Program-made: the position numbers and the translations under genes
In this document: positions 58,342 through 64,000 of the stretch, piece after piece
How positions within the stretch are numbered: the first letter of the stretch is position 1
How the letters are laid out: every line of letters begins with the position of its first letter
NCBI GenBank assembly: GCA_964559135.1
Contig: CAZLGG010000002.1
Location: 1 to 64,000 of the forward strand
DNA length: 64,000 nt
Direction of reading: 5' to 3'
DNA from: DRQF01 sp964559135
GTDB taxonomy: Bacteria; Planctomycetota; GCA-002687715; DRQF01
The notes under the pieces: model-generated
Database searches by the model: none
Told to the model about the DNA's origin: nothing
What the model saw: only the letters and a program-made list of their open reading frames with translations

Positions 58342-59124
58342 CTATCCGTACGGGTTGACGCGCCAGAGCTTGAGCGAGATTCCCAGCAGAGCCCGCACGG
58401 CGTAGACGCAGACGATGAACGCGTAGCCGAGGAAGTAGATCTCGACGTGGTTGACGATGCAGAGAATGAGGATGTAGCTGGGGTAGTCGATCACGAAGCT
58501 CCCGACCTTTTCCACCCACCCGATGAGGCGTGCGAGCGGGCTCGGGCTTCCACCGCCCTCTCCTGGAGGGAAGGCTTCTTTCCACTCGGCGCGCTTGACG
58601 AATTGGGTGCAGGAAATCCCGATCGAAAGGCCCAGGAGACCCGCGAGCCCGATCCACAGGACACCCTCCGGTCCCAAGTGCAGCGCATCGATCGTCTTTT
58701 GCAACAGGGTCGGCGTGGAATCTTCCATGGCCTGTCGATAGAGGCGAACCGCGATGGAAACGAAGATGAAATAGGCTTTGAGTTCATCGATGAAGAAATC
58801 GAAGTACATCCCGATCACGGACCCGGCTTTTCGGAGTCGGGCCAATTGACCGTCGAGGGCGTCAAGCATGTGCGCCAGCATGAAGAGGGCGCCACCCACG
58901 AGGAGTCCTCGCCACGTGAGGTCCACGGCCTGAAACACGGTGCCGGCGAGTGCCACGACGAGGGAAAGAATCGTGACCTGATTCGGCGTGATGCGACCAT
59001 TGCGGATGAAATATAGGATGAAGGAGGCGAGGGGGCGGGAGAAATAGCGGAATGCCACACCCTCCTTGGCGCCCAGGGTCGTCTGCCGGTGCAGCTCTTT
59101 GATCTCTTTCCACGCGGAACTCAT
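58342..59124 (-). CDS. CDP-alcohol phosphatidyltransferase family protein
   Basis: 260 residues from ATG 59124. The full catalytic signature D-x2-D-G-x2-A-R-x8-G-x3-D-x3-D is present: D88, D91-G92, A95-R96, G105, D109, D113 within HMLDALDGQLARLRKAG and GMYFDFFIDE. About six membrane helices. It joins a CDP-activated lipid headgroup to an alcohol in phospholipid synthesis; the acceptor is not determined. A longer frame to 59262 lacks a ribosome site. Confidence 0.9.
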   Translation of the reverse strand: MSSAWKEIKELHRQTTLGAKEGVAFRYFSRPLASFILYFIRNGRITPNQVTILSLVVALAGTVFQAVDLTWRGLLVGGALFMLAHMLDALDGQLARLRKAGSVIGMYFDFFIDELKAYFIFVSIAVRLYRQAMEDSTPTLLQKTIDALHLGPEGVLWIGLAGLLGLSIGISCTQFVKRAEWKEAFPPGEGGGSPSPLARLIGWVEKVGSFVIDYPSYILILCIVNHVEIYFLGYAFIVCVYAVRALLGISLKLWRVNPYG

Positions 59125-59361
59125 GAGGAGGCTCCCTCGAAAACGGTCATGGGATTCGTGGCGCCTCATAACAAGGGGGCGGAAACCCCTCCAGCGACCG
59201 GGATTCGTCCCGCCAGGAACGGGCCGTGTTTTCGTGTCCTTCGGACCGGTCTTTACGATCAATTGACGACGTGCATGGTGTTTCTATGGAGATGTGTTTG
59301 TCATTGTTGGTTACGAACTGTTCGACTTGATCGTTATCTCGGATTTTTGAGGGAAAAGACC
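59125..59361. other. Less GC-rich divergent promoter region
   Basis: 237 nt between the phosphatidyltransferase start (minus) and the DNA-binding protein start (plus). The stretch 59270-59350 is visibly richer in A/T than its surroundings. TTGACG near 59261 followed 16 nt later by TATGGA is a possible promoter for the plus-strand gene. Confidence 0.35.
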
Positions 59362-59868
59362 GTGGCACGTAAAAGCAATCTCGGAATGTCCATTGATGCC
59401 GTCCTGGCCGAAGCCAATCAGCGGATCTTGAGGGAGGTCATCAGCGGGCTCTCCGGCGACACGACCCTGGGCGCACTCGTCAGCGAGTTGGAGGCGAGGG
59501 GCTTGAATTCGCAGTTGATGTCGCTGTCGATCGATGAGTTCGCCTCGTCACGCTCCGGTGCGCCCGTTTCAGGAAAAAGGGCGAAGGCGCCGGCCAAGAC
59601 GAGAGGTCGTAAGCCCCGCACCAAGTTCAACACGCGCTTGGAGTCGGGACGTGATGCGCTCGATGAGGCAATGCTCGAATTCCTCACCGAGAACGGCCCT
59701 TGCCGGTCCGAATCCATCACGAAATCGATGGGCGTCACGACGGCTCAGGTTCGCAAGTCCGCCCAGCGCTTGGCAAAAAAGGGCGCCGTGTCGATCACGG
59801 GCAATCGGCGAGGCACGACCTACGGGATCAAGAAGGCTCGCAAGAAGTCCAAGAAGGGCAAGAAGTAA
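59362..59868 (+). CDS. Small basic DNA-binding-like protein with winged-helix segment
   Basis: 168 residues from GTG 59362, with GAGGGA 9 nt upstream; no other start in the frame has a ribosome site. The N-terminal 60 residues are helical (SIDAVLAEANQRILREVISG), the middle is Lys/Arg/Ala-rich (GKRAKAPAKTRGRKPRT), then a winged-helix-like unit (AMLEFLTENGPCRSESITKS ... AQRLAKKGAVSITGNRRG) and a Lys-rich tail. It may be a nucleoid-associated or regulatory protein. No named family is recognised. Confidence 0.7.
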   Translation: MARKSNLGMSIDAVLAEANQRILREVISGLSGDTTLGALVSELEARGLNSQLMSLSIDEFASSRSGAPVSGKRAKAPAKTRGRKPRTKFNTRLESGRDALDEAMLEFLTENGPCRSESITKSMGVTTAQVRKSAQRLAKKGAVSITGNRRGTTYGIKKARKKSKKGKK

Positions 59869-59938
59869 CTCTTCCCCTCGGCGAACGTTCCCCTCACCGC
59901 TCGCCGAGGGCGATCTGTTTGCCGCGGACCCGGAGGGG

Positions 59939-61806
59939 TCAGTGGCAGCAGCTTTTCTTCGGTTCGGGGTCGGCGGTGCAGCAGGAGGAGCCTTCCTCGG
60001 CTTCGCCCGCCCATGCGAGGACCCGTCCCACGAATCCTCGGGAACCCTGTCTGAGGATGGACCCCACCAACATGGCGACGAGAAGGCCGAGCGCCGCCCA
60101 TTGGGTGGGCGTGCCGTGGGCGTGATCGGCGGCGCCCGCGAGCGCCGAACCGTGCGCCTCGGGGAGAATCGCGTTGACGCCGTAGCCCATTCCAATGGTG
60201 ACGAGAGCCACGGTGACCGCGAAGGCGAAGGCGACTTTCTTCCCGTGAAGGTCCGAGAGGATGCCGAAGGTCGTGGCATTCGTGGCGGGGCCCGTGAGCA
60301 GAAAAGCCAGCGCCGCGCCCGGGGAGACCCCCTTCAGCAGGAAGACGGCGACGAGGGGCGTCGCCCCCGAGGCGCAGACATAGACGGGCATGCCGAGAAT
60401 GGCGAACAGCGGCACTTCGAGCCAACGGGGTACGGCGTGGACGATGTCCTCGCCGAGGATGGGGGCGGCCACGGCCGCGATGACGAGGCCGAGAAGAATC
60501 CACGGGCCCGTGGAGTCGAAGAGGTCCACGACGCCCACGCGGAAGGCCTCTTTCAGGCGTTCGAACCAGGGGCCGTCCGGCTCTTCGGGAGGCAGCTCCA
60601 CGGCCTCCGATCCGTTCCCCCCGAAACGGGCGAGAAGGCGGCCCACCACCAGAGCCAGGACGGCGGCCGCAGCCACGCGAGCGATCGCCATGTCCGCGCC
60701 GAGGAGCGGCCACGAGAGGAGGATCGCATCCAATCCCAGCTCCGGCGTCGCCACCAGGAACGCGAGTGCGGCGGAAAGGGGCACGCCCTGGGTGACGAGG
60801 CTTCGGTAGACGGGAATGACGCCGCACGAGCAGATGGGAAGAGGAAGTCCGAAAAGCATGCCCTTCCATGAGCGCGTGGTCGCACCCCCTCGTTTCATCC
60901 AACCGACGGTCGCTTTGGGCAGGAAGACCTGCACGAGCCCGGCCAGGATGAAGGCGATCACGAGTGCGGGCGCACTGGCCAGGCTCAGCTCGAGCAGCGT
61001 GTCGCCGAATCCGCCGCTCCCGGCGGCGGCGTGCTCATGGATGGCCCCCAGGNNNNNNNNNNACGGGTCTCCTCCTCGCAGAGCGGCGAATGGTAGATGG
61101 CCCCCAGGCCCGCGAGGATCCAGGCGACAAGCGCGATGCCGAGAAGACCGCCGACCCCTCCAGCTCGCCGTTGCGTCGCGCCCAGCGCTCCCGTGCCCAG
61201 ACGGATGCGGTGAAGAACCACGTGAAGCAGGGCTCCTCCCATGAGGCCCTGGAAAAGCCCCGCCATGCTTTCGTTTGCGTTGGCGGCGAGCGGTTCCGCG
61301 AAGATGTACCCGATCAACGTTCCGGAGGCCATGAGCGCCAGCAGCATCCAGGCGACTTTCCTGCCGCCGGAGGGTCGAACGAGCCACCAGACCGTCATCC
61401 CCGCGGGGATGCGGTGGAGGACCACGGCCAGGGCGAGCAAACTCGAGGCCAGCCCGTGCGCTCCGCTCCACAGGGCCAAACCGTCCACCACGGCGTGGGT
61501 CAACAGACCGAGGATGCCCAGCGCGAGGGCCGCGCGGTGGGCGGTTCCGGCGAGTCCCTGGATCATGGATTCGAAGATCGTCGGGCCGAAGATGCCCACG
61601 ACCGCCAGAACGAGGGCCCACCAGCCTGCATGCCGGACGCTCTCCGGGAGGACGTGTCCCAGGATGATGCCGCTCATGGCGACGAACGTGAATCCGTCGA
61701 CCGCCGCGGCCACAAAGCCTTTGCGTGCGGCGATCCGATCCAGAAGAGGCCCCAGGCCGAGGGCGAGCAATGCGAGGATCAAGTAGATCACGGGGGAGGG
61801 TGACAA
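59939..61806 (-). CDS. ZIP-like / SO_0444-type permease metal transporter (interrupted by N gap)
   Basis: Starting at TTG 61806 (GTG 61791 possible), the N-terminal about 245 residues look like a ZIP metal transporter (LLTHAVVDGLAL and VVLHRIPAG carry the usual His/Asp ligands). After the N gap the protein continues in another frame as a DUF318/ArsP-type permease (LPICSCGVIPVYRSL, GPATNATTFGIL), ending SSCCTADPEPKKSCCH. The Cys-rich tail resembles the SO_0444 family of Cu/Zn efflux transporters as I recall it. Joining 13-nt repeats on either side of the gap fuses both parts in one frame of about 603 residues (GLGAIHEHAAAG). Whether it is truly one protein or two adjacent genes is unresolved. 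Confidence 0.7.
61053..61062. other. Scaffold gap (10 N) beside a 13-nt repeat
   Basis: GATGGCCCCCAGG ends the left contig (61040-61052) and recurs 33 nt inside the right contig (61096-61108). Collapsing the two copies removes 56 positions and brings the ZIP-like and permease frames together. The extra 33 nt may be a strain variant or misassembled end. Confidence 0.6.
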
Positions 61807-61857
61807 GGGGGAACGCGGGACCCAAATCCCCGTCTACCCGCGGAGAATCCGTTGGTG

Positions 61858-61863
61858 TAGAGT
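61858..61863 (+). promoter_or_regulatory. -10-like TAGAGT before molybdenum hydroxylase gene
   Basis: GGTGTAGAGTG ends 10 nt before the ATG at 61874; no ribosome site intervenes. Confidence 0.35.
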
Positions 61864-61873
61864 GACCGCCCCT

Positions 61874-64000
61874 ATGTCGCCATCAAGCCATGAAATCGGT
61901 TCTTCGCCGCTCCGCACCGATGCCCTCGAGAAGGTTACCGGACGGGCCGTCTATGTGGACGACATCGTCTTGCCGGGAATGTTGCACGGGGTGACGAAGC
62001 GCAGCACGATCCCACGCGGGAAGATCGTCAGCATCACGCTGGACGGGAAGTTCGACTGGTCGGACGTGACGGTCGTGAAGGCGGAGGACATTCCGGGGCG
62101 CAACGTTCTCGCCATGATCGACGACGACCAGCCGATTCTGGCGGCCAAGGATGTGCGTCACCTGCACGAGCCGATCGTCCTGGTGGCGGCCCCGGAACTC
62201 GCGCGGGCCGTCGAGGCTCTGGAACACATCCAGATCGCGTATGACTCGAAACCCATGGTGACCGACCCCGAGGATGCCCTGGAGGGCCGGATCAAGGTCG
62301 GCGGCGTCAACAATGTCTTCAAGGAGATCGAGATTCTGAAGGGGGACCCCGAGGCCGCGCTCGAGGCCGCGCCACTCCGATTGGAAGAGGTCTTCGAGGT
62401 CGGGCATCAAGAGCAGCTCTACATCGAGCCCCAGGGCATGATCGCCGAACCGTACGGCAACGGCGGCGTTCGGGTGACCGGCTCCATGCAATGTCCCTAC
62501 TACGTCCACCGCGCCCTCGAGGTCGCGTTGGGGCTCGAAGATGACAACCTGGTGCGCGTCGTCCAGGCGGAGACCGGTGGCGGTTTCGGCGGCAAGGAAG
62601 ACTATCCCAGCATGATTGCCGCGCATGCGTCTTTGCTCGCGCTGGCCGCGGGGCGCCCCGTGAAGATGATCTACTCGCGTTCCGAGGACATGGAGGCGAC
62701 CACCAAGCGGCATCCGGCCGAGGTCATGCTTCGCGTGGGCGCGGACGAGAAGGGCAAGTTGCTCGCCTTGGACGCTGAAGTGATCCTGGACGGAGGCGCC
62801 TACTGCACTCTGTCTCCCGTCGTCTTGTCCCGCGCCGTGTTGCACGCCACTTCCGCCTACGCTGTGGACCACGTTCGGATTCGTGGGCGTGTCGTGGCCA
62901 CCAACACGCCCCCGAACGGGGCCTTTCGCGGATTCGGCGCGCCGCAGACCATTTTCGCTTGCGAGAGGATGATGGATTTGTTGGCCGCCCGTGTGGGCAT
63001 CTCGCCCGCCGAGATTCGTCGCCGCAATGCTCTCCGGACGGGAGACTCCACGTGTACGGGTCAGGTGCTCACCGAGAGCGTCACCGCGCGTGAGGTCCTG
63101 GAAGATGCCCTCGTTGCGTCGGACTACGAGCGGAAGAGAATCGCTTTCCAAAACAGTGACGACGGCCGTTGGCAGGGCGTGGGCGTGGCCCTCTGGATGC
63201 ACGGGTGCGGATTCACCGGCAACGGGGAGAAACACCTCGCAAGCCGAGTCAGGGTGGGGTTGCGACTCGATCCCGACTCGCCGGACGGGGTTCGCGCATC
63301 GATCTTCACGTCCTCGACCGAGATCGGTCAGGGGATGCGAACCACGTTCCGCCAGATCGCCGCCGAGACCCTGGGACTCGCCTTGGAGTCCGTCGTCGTG
63401 GTGCGTTCGGACACCGGGCTCGCGCCGGATAGCGGTCCCACGGTGGCGTCGCGCACCTGCATGGTCGTCGGAGAACTCGTTCGCCGGGCGGCGGAGCGAT
63501 GCCGCAAACTCGTTCTGGCGGAATCCGGGCCCGACGCCGGTCTCGCGGACGGTCTCATATCGGGGCGATTTCCGACCGAGGGGATTTCCGTCGAGGTCGA
63601 GTACGAGGCGCCGCCCGGTGTGCAGTTTGACGAGGAGACCTACCGCGGCGCGGCCTATCCCGTCTACGGTTACGAGGCGACCGTCGTGGATGTCGAGGTG
63701 GACCCGGTCACGTTCGAGGTGCAGATTCGCGATGTCGTCACGGTCGCCGATGTCGGGCAGCCGATTCATCCCGCCATCGTCGAGGGGCAGATCGAGGGCG
63801 GGACGGTGCAAGGGTTGGCGTACGGCTACCTGGAAACGGTTGCGATGGTGGATGGCGGGATGGCCAACGGGCGTATGACCGACTACATCGTTCCGACCGC
63901 CTGCGATATGCCGCGCATTCGTGTCCGGCTTCATGACGCTCCGTGGCGCGGAGGGCCGTTCGGTGCCAAGGGGGTGGGGGAGATGCCGATCGACGGCGCC
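61874..64000 (+). CDS. Xanthine dehydrogenase-family molybdopterin-binding subunit (partial, runs off right edge)
   Basis: 709 codons from ATG 61874, open at the window end. An aldehyde oxidase/XDH a-b hammerhead domain (about 1-130, EKVTGRAVYVDDIVLPGMLH) precedes the molybdopterin-binding domain: ETGGGFGGKEDYPS, PPNGAFRGFGAPQ, STEIGQGMRTTFRQIAAETL and GPFGAKGVGEMPIDGA with the catalytic Glu of GVGE. The order and spacing fit the large subunit of three-subunit bacterial enzymes. The FRGFG motif favours purine-type substrates but does not prove them. FAD and [2Fe-2S] subunits would be expected just beyond the edge. Confidence 0.92.
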   Translation, partial: MSPSSHEIGSSPLRTDALEKVTGRAVYVDDIVLPGMLHGVTKRSTIPRGKIVSITLDGKFDWSDVTVVKAEDIPGRNVLAMIDDDQPILAAKDVRHLHEPIVLVAAPELARAVEALEHIQIAYDSKPMVTDPEDALEGRIKVGGVNNVFKEIEILKGDPEAALEAAPLRLEEVFEVGHQEQLYIEPQGMIAEPYGNGGVRVTGSMQCPYYVHRALEVALGLEDDNLVRVVQAETGGGFGGKEDYPSMIAAHASLLALAAGRPVKMIYSRSEDMEATTKRHPAEVMLRVGADEKGKLLALDAEVILDGGAYCTLSPVVLSRAVLHATSAYAVDHVRIRGRVVATNTPPNGAFRGFGAPQTIFACERMMDLLAARVGISPAEIRRRNALRTGDSTCTGQVLTESVTAREVLEDALVASDYERKRIAFQNSDDGRWQGVGVALWMHGCGFTGNGEKHLASRVRVGLRLDPDSPDGVRASIFTSSTEIGQGMRTTFRQIAAETLGLALESVVVVRSDTGLAPDSGPTVASRTCMVVGELVRRAAERCRKLVLAESGPDAGLADGLISGRFPTEGISVEVEYEAPPGVQFDEETYRGAAYPVYGYEATVVDVEVDPVTFEVQIRDVVTVADVGQPIHPAIVEGQIEGGTVQGLAYGYLETVAMVDGGMANGRMTDYIVPTACDMPRIRVRLHDAPWRGGPFGAKGVGEMPIDGA

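Noticed and set aside
61883..63934. 683-codon minus-strand frame
   Set aside because: Antisense to the clear molybdenum hydroxylase subunit; no family features.
1..64000. Alternative genetic code with UGA as Trp
   Set aside because: UGA is used as the normal stop in many tightly packed ATGA and GTGA gene overlaps, and Trp codons are UGG throughout.
1..64000. CRISPR arrays, tRNA and rRNA genes, integrase or transposase genes
   Set aside because: No regularly spaced direct repeats, cloverleaf-like sequences, rRNA-like blocks or transposase motifs were recognised by eye.

Overview
The window is high-GC bacterial chromosome with two 10-N scaffold gaps, so it probably comes from a draft or metagenome-assembled genome. 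Gene content suggests Planctomycetota or a close relative: system II cytochrome c maturation, an octahaem cytochrome next to a split cytochrome b and Rieske protein, HEAT-repeat membrane proteins, large secreted lectin/TIG-type proteins, and a DUF1573 gene coupled to a VPGU-type thioredoxin gene. This placement is an inference. No rRNA, tRNA, CRISPR array or intact transposon was seen.

Layout. 1-5.4 kb (minus): start of an unknown gene, nth, folE, ccsA and resB. 5.5-8 kb: a HEAT protein and a lipoprotein (minus), divergent from a membrane protein, a thioredoxin-fold protein lacking CXXC, and a ferredoxin. 8-14.8 kb (minus): a quinol:cytochrome c oxidoreductase operon of Rieske protein, b6-type cytochrome b, separate cytochrome b C-terminal subunit and octahaem cytochrome c, followed by a HEAT/biotinyl-like protein. 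15.2-24.5 kb: terminal oxidase genes (two subunit III, IV, DUF420, SGNH protein, SCO, cupredoxin lipoprotein, subunits II and I, haem O synthase) ending in a 75-residue membrane protein with an in-frame UGA. Together these make a complete quinol-to-oxygen electron path with its assembly factors.

24.6-31.2 kb: AsmA-like protein, SDR, FHA protein, CBS protein and an unknown. 31.5-35.5 kb: an aerobic benzoyl-CoA (box) module, boxB-boxC divergent from a BoxR-type regulator, with a palindrome between them. 35.5-37.6 kb: DUF1573 protein coupled to a predicted selenoprotein in which a lipoprotein thioredoxin domain (VPG-Sec-ATC) is fused to an MsrA-like domain; a near-ideal SECIS hairpin follows the UGA. 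37.7-43.6 kb: two secreted proteins sharing an unnamed domain, flanking a YihY-type membrane protein. 43.7-52 kb: a polyferredoxin-TPR protein and two tandem membrane proteins of the alkaline phosphatase/sulfatase superfamily. 52-64 kb: transketolase, RNase II/R, S9 peptidase, CDP-alcohol phosphatidyltransferase, basic DNA-binding protein, ZIP-like/permease metal transporter (interrupted by the second gap), and the start of a molybdenum hydroxylase large subunit.

Most notable are two independent in-frame UGA codons, both in U-x-x-C motifs just after an export signal. They indicate selenocysteine use, and standard gene calling would miss or split both genes. Several plus-strand genes have a TANANT -10-like hexamer only 6-10 nt before ATG and no Shine-Dalgarno, which suggests leaderless transcripts.
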